Assembly: GCA_022844125.1 (NCBI GenBank) | Contig: JALHMI010000023.1 | Span: 1-63,928 of the forward strand | Direction of reading: 5' to 3' | DNA: 63,928 nt | Source of the DNA: Pirellulales bacterium | GTDB taxonomy: Bacteria > Planctomycetota > Planctomycetia > Pirellulales > PALSA-1355 | Shown: in pieces, positions 54,511 to 62,641 of the stretch | How positions within the stretch are numbered: the stretch's first letter is position 1 | Layout of the letters: the number at the start of each line of letters is the position of its first letter | Notes under the pieces: model-generated | What the model was told of the DNA's origin: nothing | Database searches by the model: none | The model's input: the letters and a program-made list of their open reading frames with translations, nothing else | Position numbers and translations under genes: made by a program

Positions 54511-55971
54511 ATGACATGTACGCAATTCACCATCCGTTGCTGCCTCTGCGGGTCGACACTGTTTGCCCTGATCATCCTGGGCTGCGCTGCCGAGAAACCG
54601 TCTGAAGAGCCAGTGGCGATCGCCGCTAACTCTGGTTCTGGACTTAGACTGTTGGTCGTTGATGATCCGCAGATGGCGACAGCGATCGAAGCCTTGCGAG
54701 CCGAATGGGAGGCCCGTACTGGGAGCGAGCTGACGATCACGCAAGCCGCTGTGAGCGAAGCCATTGGCGGTCAGGGACCGCCAACGGCCGATGCGATCGT
54801 TTACCCTTCGCGCCTGCTAGGAACGCTGATCGAAAGTCAAAGCATCACGTCGCTACCTGCAGACTATGCAACGAACCGCGAGCTGGCCTGGAGTGATACT
54901 TTCGAGCTGCTGCAGATCGCCGAGACAACGTGGGCGCGTGAGCCGCATGCTGTGCCTTTCGGCTCACCGGTGCTCACGCTGTACGCTCGCAGTGATCTGT
55001 TGGAAGCCGCACGGAAAGAACTGCCGCGAGATTGGCACGCATATCACGAACTTGCTGCCCTACTCGGTCGACGCGAGAATCTGCATGCCGAGGCCCCGCC
55101 CGCGAGTTCACCTTGGCAGGGCTCGCTGCAGCCGCTGGCCGAAGGCTGGGCCGGCCGAGTTCTCCTGGCTCGCGCCGCCCCGTACGTCAAGCATCGCGAT
55201 CACTTCTCTGCGCTGTTCGATATCGAAACTATGGAACCGCTAATAGCTGGGGAAGGGTTTGTCCGCGCGCTGGAAGAGCTGGTGGCTGACTACAAACTCG
55301 GTACGCCCGATCAAATTGAGATGGATCCCGCCGCGGTCAGAGAGGCGTTTCTCGCAGGGCAGTCGGCTCTGGCGATTGCCTGGCCCGCCCACACTGATGA
55401 ACCTGCGCCGCCGAGTCACGTCGCAACCGTGTTTGCCGAGCTTCCAGGGGCAGACGTAGTCTTTAACTTCGCCGACCGAAGCTGGGAGAGACGCCAGGAT
55501 CAGGAAAGTCCTCACGTAACAACGTTGGGACTTGGTGGTCGTCTGGGATCAGTCACGGCAAAGGCCTCTCATCCGCAGCAAGCTCTGCAATTGTTGGCGT
55601 GGTTGAGCGGTCGCGAGTGGGGCGTGCGGGTGTCGAGCGCAAGCCGTGCCACGACGCTTTATCGCCGTTCGCAGATGCGTACGCCACTTCCCTGGGTCGA
55701 TGCGGGGACAGATGCAACTGCCGCCGCAGCGTATGCCAGCAGCGTTCAGGCCGCACTCAGTCGACAACAGTACCTCACCGTGCCGCGAATCCCGGGCGAA
55801 GCAGAGTACATGACCGCGCTCGACGACGCGACCCGTCAGGTTCTTCGGCAAGAGAAGACCCCCACAGAGGCGCTCGCCGAGGCTGCCGTGACTTGGCGCG
55901 AGATTACCGACCGGCTAGGCCGCGATCGGCAAAAAGCCGCCTATCGTGCGAGTTTGGAGTTCGAACGATGA
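54511..55971 (+). CDS. Extracellular solute-binding lipoprotein
   Basis: A 486-residue protein. A lipobox (LIILGC, Cys25) marks it as a lipoprotein. The chain follows the ABC sugar-binding protein pattern: LLVVDDPQMATAIEALRAEWEARTGSEL, then TADAIVYPSRLLGTLIES, LAWSDTFELLQIAET, PFGSPVLTLYARSDLL and AFLAGQSALAIAWP. No permease or ATPase gene is adjacent. The frame is open to 54130, but the ATG at 54511 immediately precedes the signal peptide. It overlaps the HAD phosphatase gene by four bases. Confidence 0.82.
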   Translation: MTCTQFTIRCCLCGSTLFALIILGCAAEKPSEEPVAIAANSGSGLRLLVVDDPQMATAIEALRAEWEARTGSELTITQAAVSEAIGGQGPPTADAIVYPSRLLGTLIESQSITSLPADYATNRELAWSDTFELLQIAETTWAREPHAVPFGSPVLTLYARSDLLEAARKELPRDWHAYHELAALLGRRENLHAEAPPASSPWQGSLQPLAEGWAGRVLLARAAPYVKHRDHFSALFDIETMEPLIAGEGFVRALEELVADYKLGTPDQIEMDPAAVREAFLAGQSALAIAWPAHTDEPAPPSHVATVFAELPGADVVFNFADRSWERRQDQESPHVTTLGLGGRLGSVTAKASHPQQALQLLAWLSGREWGVRVSSASRATTLYRRSQMRTPLPWVDAGTDATAAAAYASSVQAALSRQQYLTVPRIPGEAEYMTALDDATRQVLRQEKTPTEALAEAAVTWREITDRLGRDRQKAAYRASLEFER

Positions 55972-56654
55972 GTCAAATGCGGCAGACTCGGGCCGTCGTT
56001 TTCGACCTGGATGGCCTGATGTTCAACACGGAGGACCTCTATCAGGACGTTGGCACCGAGATGTTGCGCCGCCGCGGTAAGACCTTCGATGCCGAGTTGC
56101 TCGACGGCATGATGGGACGTCCGGCCAACGCGGCATTGCAACTCATGATCGACTATCACGGTTTGAAGTGCACCGTGAGCGAGCTAATGGCCGAAACGGA
56201 TTCGATTTTCGCCACGCTGTTGGAGGATCGGCTCCAGCAGATGCCGGGGCTTGGCGGACTGTTGATGGCGCTCGAACAAGCAGGGATTCCCAAGGCGATT
56301 GCCACCAGTAGCGGGCCGGCGTTTGTCCGGCGGGTGCTTGACCACTTCCAGCTCGCACATAGATTCGAATTTTTTCTTACCTGCGACGACGTTCGCGATA
56401 GCAAGCCGCACCCCGAGATTTACCTACTAGCTGCCGAGAGATTGGGGATTTCGCCCACGGATATGCTGGTGTTGGAAGACAGCCAGAATGGATGTCGCGC
56501 GGCAGTTGCGGCCGGCGCAGTCGTTGTGGCCGTGCCGAGTGGGCATAGCCTCCGCCATCAGTTTCCTGACGCGGCGCTAATCGCCGAGAGCCTCGCGGAC
56601 CCTCGCTTGTATAAGTTGCTTCGACTTACCCCGCCGCGCGGTTCACCGCCTTAG
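55968..56654 (+). CDS. HAD hydrolase, beta-phosphoglucomutase-like
   Basis: A 228-residue haloacid dehalogenase-fold phosphatase. DLDGLMFNTEDL (13-24) with nucleophile Asp13 and acid Asp15, ATSSGPAFV as motif II, DSKPHPEIYL with the conserved Lys as motif III, and LEDSQNGCRAAVAAG as motif IV are all intact. It resembles phosphoglycolate/sugar phosphatases of the subfamily IA. It is coupled to the upstream lipoprotein gene (ATGA overlap) and converges on the next gene with shared TTAG stop bases. Confidence 0.92.
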   Translation: MSQMRQTRAVVFDLDGLMFNTEDLYQDVGTEMLRRRGKTFDAELLDGMMGRPANAALQLMIDYHGLKCTVSELMAETDSIFATLLEDRLQQMPGLGGLLMALEQAGIPKAIATSSGPAFVRRVLDHFQLAHRFEFFLTCDDVRDSKPHPEIYLLAAERLGISPTDMLVLEDSQNGCRAAVAAGAVVVAVPSGHSLRHQFPDAALIAESLADPRLYKLLRLTPPRGSPP

Positions 56655-57574
56655 GCGGCGACGTCCGCCAACACGCGGGCCGGGCGCACGCACCAGTCGG
56701 GACGGGATTGGCCATCCGCCTGAGCTACGAATCGCTCCAGACCTTCCCGGAGCATAGGCGTAGGGCGGGCCAGTACCCGGCTCGCACGCCGACTGCTTAG
56801 GGAGGTTTCCTCGTGCCATTCTGGATCTGCATTTCCGAACTTTGCCTCGGGACAGTGGACGCCTAGGCAGGCCGCCATTTCCCGCACGAAGCGATACATA
56901 CTCGTGCGTTCTGCGCCGGCCAGGTGGAGCAGACCCTGCAGCCTCGTTTGTTGTGCGTGCCACAGCAGGTCGGCCAAGTCACTGGCTAGTATAGGGGTCG
57001 CATAGCGCCTGCCGTCCAACTTCGGAAGTTGACCGCGGCGGAGCGACTCGTAGGCCTGTTCAGCAAAGCAGCTGGTGGCATGTTCGCCGCTCCAACCATA
57101 GGCGTGCGTACGTATTACGAGTGCGTGGGTATTGGACAGCGCCCTTTCCACGGCCAGGCAAATTCCGGCGGCCGCCGTTGAGTCCAGCGGCGTTGACAAT
57201 TCATCGTGAAACATCCGCGGGCCACTGAACACGGCATCGCTGGTAATTACAGTCAGGGTGCAACCCTGCGCAGCGGCGGCCTCCGCGAGCTTCGTGGCGA
57301 TCACAGGTTCGAACTGCCTCTCGCATGGGAACTGGTCCGCATCCCAACTCGATCCGCCCAACAACGGGCAATGCACAACCCACTGGGGTCGCCAAGACTC
57401 GAGCAATTCGGTGATCGATGTTGCGTCCGCGGGATTCCAAGGAGCCGTGCGCATGGCCGGCGATTCGACTGCCCGATGGCGGTAACCGCCAAGGACTTCG
57501 CACCGACCGGAGAGGGCCCAGGCCAGGTTACTGCCCAGCATGGACTCGACGCCTGTCACAAGCACTCGCTGCAC
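56651..57574 (-). CDS. RmlD-like extended SDR lacking the YxxxK pair
   Basis: A 307-residue protein from the GTG at 57574, which has AAGGAGG six bases upstream. TGVESMLGSNLA (7-18) resembles the GxxGxxG of dTDP-4-dehydrorhamnose reductases, but the middle Gly is Ser11. TSDAVFSG (111-118) matches the STDYVFDG motif. Where family members have Y-x-x-x-K before LxGE, this one has A135...C139 before LAVE143. Both catalytic residues therefore appear absent. The C-terminal part is poorly conserved. It is divergent from the NTP-transferase gene. Either a non-catalytic RmlD-fold protein or a changed enzyme. Confidence 0.75.
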   Translation of the reverse strand: MQRVLVTGVESMLGSNLAWALSGRCEVLGGYRHRAVESPAMRTAPWNPADATSITELLESWRPQWVVHCPLLGGSSWDADQFPCERQFEPVIATKLAEAAAAQGCTLTVITSDAVFSGPRMFHDELSTPLDSTAAAGICLAVERALSNTHALVIRTHAYGWSGEHATSCFAEQAYESLRRGQLPKLDGRRYATPILASDLADLLWHAQQTRLQGLLHLAGAERTSMYRFVREMAACLGVHCPEAKFGNADPEWHEETSLSSRRASRVLARPTPMLREGLERFVAQADGQSRPDWCVRPARVLADVAA

Positions 57575-57866
57575 TTTCGGCCTCCTTGCCAATCGGGGTG
57601 AGGGTGTCCCGGTCTGCGGTGGCCCGTCGGAGCACGCGCGGCAGAACCGAGGGTGGGGGCGGGATTGTAGGGGGAACTTGTCACCAGGCCAAGACGTTCT
57701 GCCAGGCCAAGCAGCAGACGGCGGTGCTGTCATGCTGTGCCTAGTATTGCTTCCTGGCTCGACGGCCCGTCTTGACCTTTGGCGCGCGGTATTGCTAGAC
57801 TCCCGCCCGCTTTTCGGGGCTCTCTCTTGAAGATTGGTGCCTGCCAAGGAAGGAACGGCAGCTGAC
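57575..57866. other. Shared upstream region of the two divergent cluster genes
   Basis: No gene is evident. The stretch holds the ribosome binding sites and, presumably, the promoters of the minus-strand SDR gene and the plus-strand nucleotidyltransferase gene, plus a candidate promoter at 57772-57801. Confidence 0.4.
57772..57801 (+). promoter_or_regulatory. Candidate sigma-70-type promoter of the nucleotidyltransferase operon
   Basis: TTGACC (57772-57777) and TAGACT (57796-57801) are spaced by 18 bases, 65 bases upstream of the start codon. It is only a sequence match to a -35/-10 pattern. Confidence 0.35.
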
Positions 57867-58604
57867 ATGCTGAATACGCTTGGAATCATCGAAGTCCGTC
57901 AGGAAGCACAACGTCACTGGAGCATTGGGCGAAAGCTGGGTGGCAAGTCCATTTTGGAACGCGTCGTGCGCCGCGTGACGGACAGCGAACGCCTGGATCG
58001 GGTTGTCGTGCTTTGTGCCAGCGAGCAACTCGCGAGCGTTCGCGGGCTTGTTCCTTCAGACGTGGAAGTCGTAGCGACCGAGAGCTCCGATTTACTTTCC
58101 ACGGCCATTGCCACTTGCCGACGCTTGAACGTCAAGTCGCTCGTTCACGTTTCGCATGAAAACCCCTTTGTCGATCCCGAGCTGATCGATCGACTGGTGA
58201 ACACCGCTGACGCTCATCCAAACTGCGACTATATCGGCTATTGCCGGGGCGATGGACGTCCCGCCGTGCTGACTCATATGGGCATGCTGGCCGAATGGTG
58301 TTCGGTTGCGGCATTGTGCCAGGCGGCACGCGGCGTCTCGGTCGACCGCCGGCATCTCACGGCTTCACTGTATGCACATCCCGAGCAGTTTAATGTGCGC
58401 CTACTGCCGGTGCCTGTAGAACTCGACCGCGAGGACTTGCGCCTGCGTCTCGATGGCGAGGAAGACTGGGAGCATGCCCATGTCATTTACGAGGCCCTGG
58501 GCCACGATGAGTGGGACTGGCGGCAAGTGGTTGACCTGCTGCACGGTCAGCCCGCTCTGCGTAGCCGCATGGCGCATTTGAATCAGGCAAAACAGTGTGC
58601 GTAG
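57867..58604 (+). CDS. SpsF-like nucleotidyltransferase with altered nucleotide-binding loop
   Basis: A 245-residue protein. The overall run (IIEVRQEAQR, GGKSILERVVRRV, DRVVVLCAS, ENPFVDPELIDRLV) follows the cytidylyltransferase/SpsF pattern, but the loop after the IIxxR (Arg11, Arg16) reads HWSIG instead of the LPGK that contacts the nucleotide, and the metal-binding acid in the GDxP motif is replaced by Glu98 in SHENPF. I therefore doubt ordinary NTP transfer. AAGGAAGG lies upstream of the ATG at 57867. It is followed by the HAD-fold gene after 69 bases. The alternative is a distinct, active branch. Confidence 0.75.
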   Translation: MLNTLGIIEVRQEAQRHWSIGRKLGGKSILERVVRRVTDSERLDRVVVLCASEQLASVRGLVPSDVEVVATESSDLLSTAIATCRRLNVKSLVHVSHENPFVDPELIDRLVNTADAHPNCDYIGYCRGDGRPAVLTHMGMLAEWCSVAALCQAARGVSVDRRHLTASLYAHPEQFNVRLLPVPVELDREDLRLRLDGEEDWEHAHVIYEALGHDEWDWRQVVDLLHGQPALRSRMAHLNQAKQCA

Positions 58605-58673
58605 CATTTGCGGGTAACGAGCGGCCGCGGCCAGGGTCGGCCCGGCCCGGATCACCAAGTGAGAAGGATTCTC

Positions 58674-59489
58674 ATGAGTGTCGTTGCGTCGGACTTGCTG
58701 TCACGGGGCGCCTTCGGCGCGTCGCACGAAACGGTACCTGTCGCAGACCTGGCGGGAATCGTCTTCGACGTGCCCGACGTGTTTTACGATGCCACGCTCT
58801 GGCGCCGTTGGCTGTTTCAGCTGCTGGTAAGAATGCGAACACTGGCCGACTACGTCGAGTTTCACGCGCGGTGGGAGCGCCATTTGAGCGACGTGCACTG
58901 CGGACGCCGAGAGTTTGGCGAGGCGCTGCAGACGTTTCTGCTCAACTACGGCCTGAGTTGGGCGCAAATCGATGAGATCGAAGCAGCCTCGCGGATCCAA
59001 CGGCAGGTGCTCGAGGTCGATGTCAGGGCGCTGCCGGGCGTTGTCAGCACGATTCGAACCCTCAATCAACTCAAAGTCCCACTGGTCGCCTGGGCGGATG
59101 TTCCGCTGACTAGCGCGAAGCTCGCCGAGAGGCTCGACCGAATCGTGCCACGTGCCACGTTTCAGGCCGTAGTGACATCCTTTGAAGTTGAATGTACTCA
59201 GCCGGATGAGCATTGCTATACGGTCATGCGGGAAGCGTTCGCTGCTTCGCCTGGGATGGTGCTTTACGTGGGACATGACCCGGTTCACCTTGCCGCCGCG
59301 CGCCAGGCCGGGTTGCTAACGGCTGCCTTGAGCTACTTGCCTGCAGGTGAAATTGACTTTGCGCTCCCCCGGCTGGAGTATCTCGCGGAAATCGCAACTT
59401 CGCGCCGCCAGGTAGCAACGCGGTGCCCGGTGGTCGTCTCGCAGTCGCCAATCGAAGAAACCTCGCCCTGTTCGGGAGATTGTCGATGA
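58674..59489 (+). CDS. HAD-fold protein lacking the catalytic residues
   Basis: A 271-residue protein. The fold is recognisable from FDVPDVFYDATLW (31-43), LVAWADVPLTSAK (137-149), VVTSFEVECTQPDEH (166-180) and LYVGHDPVHLAAARQAG (197-213). In the HAD motifs the second Asp is Pro34, the motif II Thr/Ser position is Trp140/Ala141, the motif III Lys position appears to be Gln176, and the second acid of motif IV appears as Leu206. The first Asp (Asp32) remains. It overlaps the next gene by four bases. It may be a binding or regulatory pseudophosphatase. Confidence 0.78.
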   Translation: MSVVASDLLSRGAFGASHETVPVADLAGIVFDVPDVFYDATLWRRWLFQLLVRMRTLADYVEFHARWERHLSDVHCGRREFGEALQTFLLNYGLSWAQIDEIEAASRIQRQVLEVDVRALPGVVSTIRTLNQLKVPLVAWADVPLTSAKLAERLDRIVPRATFQAVVTSFEVECTQPDEHCYTVMREAFAASPGMVLYVGHDPVHLAAARQAGLLTAALSYLPAGEIDFALPRLEYLAEIATSRRQVATRCPVVVSQSPIEETSPCSGDCR

Positions 59490-59683
59490 TTGCGCCGATT
59501 CGACCTCAACAGCCCTCGACGCCACGGATGCTCGGGGCTCGCCGCGCGGTGGGTGAATTGTTCCTGCACAGTCGCCCCCACACGACGGAGTCCAGGCGGG
59601 AGCTATCTCGCAGGGCGACGTGGATTCTGTTGGGCTGGGCAGCAGTCGTGGCCATCGCTTACCTGATACGAGGCCGGCGCTAG
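59486..59683 (+). CDS. Small single-pass membrane protein
   Basis: A 65-residue protein whose ATG lies in the ATGA overlap with the HAD-fold gene. A Pro/Arg-rich cytosolic-looking part (residues 1-45) leads to one membrane segment (WILLGWAAVVAIAYLI) and an RGRR end. I recognise no family. Because it is translationally coupled to the HAD-fold gene, it probably works with it, perhaps as a membrane anchor. Confidence 0.6.
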   Translation: MIAPIRPQQPSTPRMLGARRAVGELFLHSRPHTTESRRELSRRATWILLGWAAVVAIAYLIRGRR

Positions 59684-59736
59684 AGACACTCTCTGGTCCT
59701 TATCGCCGCCTGGCATGAAGACGTGAGGCGCGGTGC

Positions 59737-61425
59737 ATGCCCGAACATGGTGACGTCTTCGCCGTGTTTCGCTCCGTCGCGGTAGCGGTCGGGATCGCGA
59801 TATCCGCGTACGGTTTCGGCCGACCCCTGGCTCGTTGGTTCGAATGTGCCCGGCGAGATCGGGTGGAACGCGGAGTGTTCGCCTTGCTCTTGGGGTTTCC
59901 CACTGCCGGGCTGGGCCTTGCAGTCTCGGGACTGCTAGGTGGGCTTGGCACAATTTCCGTGGCTGCTATGACGCTGGTCGGCTTACTCCTGGCAAGCGTG
60001 GAAGTCGCCTGTTCGATCGCACATCTTGACCGTCAGGGCGGGTTCTTTGGCACTCTGCGTACGCTGCGCTTCTCAGCGAGTCACCTGGTATGCAGGAGCG
60101 TTTGTTGCCTGGCAACTGCGGTACTCGCGCTTACCTTGATTTCGGCCCTCGCGCCGCCGACCGATCCATCCGTGCTCGCTCAAACGCTGGATGCTCCCAA
60201 TAACGCACTCTTGGCAGGGACGCTTTGGAACGGCGACCAACACGGCCTACAGTCGCTCTCGCTTTCGCAACTATGGTCGCTGTGGGGCCTGGCCCTCGAC
60301 GGACCGGTGGCTGCTGGCCTGGTGCACTGGCAATTGACGATCGTCCTGGCCCTGGCCGCGACATACCTGGCTCGGCACTGGGTGAAACCCGAACTTGCCT
60401 GGCTGGCTGGGCTGTTGGTTCTCGTGTCGACCGGATACCGGGTTCAGGTCGGCACATTTTCGGCTGGGATCAGCATCGGACTGGCCGGATCGCTCGTTCT
60501 ACTCGCGGCGGCCAGCGTGCGCGAGCATGGCCGTAAAGCCGTCGGGCAGATCAACTTCGCGATGGCGACACTTGTCGCAAGTCTTCCTGCCGAATCAACA
60601 GACTTTGTCGAATTCAATGCCTGGCAATACCCATTCCTGTTGATCGCGCTCAGCGGTCTCATGCTGGGAGGTCCGCGGCAGAGAATGGCCTTCGTCGCTT
60701 GCTTGGGACTGATCATAGCTGCGGCGCTGTTGCCCAACGGAAACGGGCTGATGGCATTCGCTCTGCCCGGCATCGCGGTTACCAGCGCCGCGGGCGCCGC
60801 GGTGCTGCTGCACTTGCCGACGCGGGCTCGGGCAGCGCTCCTGGGGCTGGTGGCATGCCTGGCCGTGGTGCAGGTAGGCGATATGGCTCGTTCGGTCCTC
60901 CCGAAAACTGGCGTTGCTCTGGGTTGTCAGTCGCGCGATGCTTATCTGCTCGCCGCGTGCGGAAGTTATCGCGCCGCCGCGGTGTTCAACCAGATCCGGC
61001 TACCCGAGCAGCGACTATTCAGCACGACCTCCGGGTGTTTGTACTTTGCCTCGTCAACCAAGATGGGAAGCGCGATCGCTGAAGAATCGCAAGTCGCCGC
61101 GGCAGAGGTCGTCGCCCAAGCACGTGAGCAAGGCTGTGACTACTTGCTCCTTGCCGAGCCCCTGAGGCCAGAGACCGGTCGAGCCTTCGACAGCGGTGCT
61201 AGCGACCGTCTTGCGCCGGACGGCGAGTCCCCAGTCCCGGAAAAGTTTGCCGGAGCCGCAGAAGTTATCCCAATTGTTGAGTACGAATTTGCCGATGAAT
61301 ACCAGCGAACCACCCGGTACAGACTGTGGAAACTTCAAAGTCGCCGGGCCGTAGCTTCGCCAACTTTCGAAACCGCGACCAGCGGAGAGGGGGTGAGCTC
61401 GCGGCCGCGACCTCTAACGAGGTGA
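59737..61425 (+). CDS. Large polytopic membrane protein, unknown function
   Basis: A 562-residue protein with about ten or eleven membrane segments and a soluble C-terminal third (from about residue 400). The pattern resembles GT-C type or O-antigen-polymerase-like proteins with an extracytoplasmic acidic loop (APPTDPSVLAQTLDAPNN, about 138-155), but I cannot assign a family. It follows the small membrane protein gene after 53 bases and ends three bases before the start of the lipoprotein gene, so it belongs to the same operon. Confidence 0.65.
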   Translation: MPEHGDVFAVFRSVAVAVGIAISAYGFGRPLARWFECARRDRVERGVFALLLGFPTAGLGLAVSGLLGGLGTISVAAMTLVGLLLASVEVACSIAHLDRQGGFFGTLRTLRFSASHLVCRSVCCLATAVLALTLISALAPPTDPSVLAQTLDAPNNALLAGTLWNGDQHGLQSLSLSQLWSLWGLALDGPVAAGLVHWQLTIVLALAATYLARHWVKPELAWLAGLLVLVSTGYRVQVGTFSAGISIGLAGSLVLLAAASVREHGRKAVGQINFAMATLVASLPAESTDFVEFNAWQYPFLLIALSGLMLGGPRQRMAFVACLGLIIAAALLPNGNGLMAFALPGIAVTSAAGAAVLLHLPTRARAALLGLVACLAVVQVGDMARSVLPKTGVALGCQSRDAYLLAACGSYRAAAVFNQIRLPEQRLFSTTSGCLYFASSTKMGSAIAEESQVAAAEVVAQAREQGCDYLLLAEPLRPETGRAFDSGASDRLAPDGESPVPEKFAGAAEVIPIVEYEFADEYQRTTRYRLWKLQSRRAVASPTFETATSGEGVSSRPRPLTR

Positions 61426-61428
61426 GTC

Positions 61429-61728
61429 GTGACGAGAGCATTTGCCGCACTGGCTGCGATTTTGACCTGCTCCCTGGCCGGCTGCACGGCCATGTGCCAA
61501 TCGCCCTGGGACTACTGTAACGCCGTGCTGGACGGCTGCGGGACCCCGAATTGCAATTTCGGCGCGCGATACAACTCCTCCTTCGCCCCCATGAACGGCA
61601 CTCCAGCCACGACGCCCGTCGAGCCGACTCTGGCCGATGGTGCGCCTACGGACGCCGGAGAGCCCGCCACCGCCGGCGACGAGCCAGGTGAGATCACGGA
61701 CAACTATCTCGAGCCTCTGCCCGAGTAA
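61429..61728 (+). CDS. Small Cys-rich lipoprotein
   Basis: A 99-residue protein. The GTG start at 61429 follows GAGGTGA and comes three bases after the membrane protein's stop codon. The lipobox SLAGC has Cys19. Six more residues are cysteines or aromatic within the next 30 (CQSPWDYCN, CGTPNC), then the chain becomes rich in Pro, Thr and acid. A short secreted lipid-anchored tail of the cluster; no known family. Confidence 0.65.
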   Translation: MTRAFAALAAILTCSLAGCTAMCQSPWDYCNAVLDGCGTPNCNFGARYNSSFAPMNGTPATTPVEPTLADGAPTDAGEPATAGDEPGEITDNYLEPLPE

Positions 61729-61807
61729 GCTCGTGGCCTTCGAGCAACGGGAGTCCGCCGCTCAATTGGTCGGCTGATGGCGTATTGCGTACGCCGCCAG
61801 CTCGTCT

Positions 61808-62179
61808 GAATTGTCAAAGATCCTAACTGGCAGGGCAGATTGCTCGCCCGGCTTTTTCTCGCGCTCCAATTTTCAGGGTGTGTGGATTCTGAAACGCGCG
61901 AAAATGCAGTTTCGCACCCACACACAGGCTCTTTGGAGAGACGATTTTCTTACCCGTGTCCTCCAACACCCCGTGTTGACCGCGTGCTTTCGGATTTGCT
62001 TGGGCGGTGACACAATCCTCTGAATGTACCGTACCTGAAATACTGGCCACAATTCAAATGCTTGTGGACACTTGGTCGAAGTGGGTTGGCGATTAGTGAA
62101 CCCCTTTCAGTAAAACAGGTTGCGAAAACCCCAGGACACACACGCGGGCAAGTCCCGCCAGCCAGTGCGATTTTTTCAG
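61808..62179 (-). repeat. Dispersed ~371-bp repeat, copy B
   Basis: Inverted relative to copy A (3472-3842) and co-linear with it: the blocks at 62166-62179, 62020-62050, 61918-61925 and 61808-61820 match its landmarks with spacing within one or two bases. The inner stem is better here: GTGTGTGG pairs with CCACACAC, and GCGAAA with TTTCGC around a six-base loop. Base differences between copies reach perhaps 30% overall. Open frames differ between copies, so it is probably not coding. Confidence 0.7.
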
Positions 62180-62326
62180 ATGCCGTCTCATCGCTCATCG
62201 TTTTGGCGACCCGGTTCCACTCGATTCGGCCAGGACAAGTCGAACACACGTCCATGCGCAGACCTCCTCGCTGAACCGCGCCATTGCGGCAGCGGAAGGG
62301 CCTGAAAGTCTGCCGAATGATTCAGG
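62180..62326. other. Short intergenic stretch between repeat copy B and the PEP-CTERM remnant
   Basis: No gene is evident. It continues the gene-poor stretch that begins after the lipoprotein gene at 61728 (61729-61807 also holds nothing I recognise). Short frames here run into copy B and share no pattern with copy A. Confidence 0.35.
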
Positions 62327-62527
62327 CTAATGCAGCCCGTGGCCTGACTTCAAGGAGAAAAACGGCCGGGGTGACATCTCGCCGGAATCGGAAGTGGCAA
62401 TAATTGGGAACGTTTGTTCGCCGGGTCCGGCGATGATGTGATGGCCGCCAATGACTGTCGTAACTGCCCACGACGGCGAGGCTGCGAGGAGGGTTAAGGC
62501 GATTGCCACCCAGGTTCTCGTCAACAT
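62327..62527 (-). pseudogene. Truncated paralogue of the downstream PEP-CTERM protein
   Basis: Sixty-six residues with a ribosome binding site (CAGGAGT). A signal peptide-like start leads to AVTTVIGGHHI and EQTFPIIATSDSGE, which match AVTNVAGGNHV and FQTFPIIGSSNSGE in the intact gene at 62642-63217. After the shared stretch the frame continues for about 15 residues and ends, and no PEP-CTERM end is found. It is therefore a decayed tandem copy. Confidence 0.7.
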
Positions 62528-62578
62528 CGGAGTTACTCCTGGGGGTGTGGAGTAGTAACTTCATCGAGCTAAGAGCGC

Positions 62579-62613
62579 AAAAAAAAGCCGCACGCAGTTT
62601 TCTGCGTGCGGCT
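62579..62613 (-). terminator. Intrinsic terminator of the PEP-CTERM gene
   Basis: Twelve-base stem AGCCGCACGCAG / CTGCGTGCGGCT with a TTTT loop. On the minus strand it is followed by TTTTTTTT. It lies about 30 bases past the stop codon of the intact PEP-CTERM gene. Confidence 0.92.
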
Positions 62614-62641
62614 CTGAAATCTGCAACTGTTCGCGTCGAAC

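Noticed and set aside
61950-62255. A 101-codon minus-strand frame with several cysteines within repeat copy B
   Set aside because: Copy A carries stops in the equivalent frame and no shared peptide can be aligned, so it is probably accidental.
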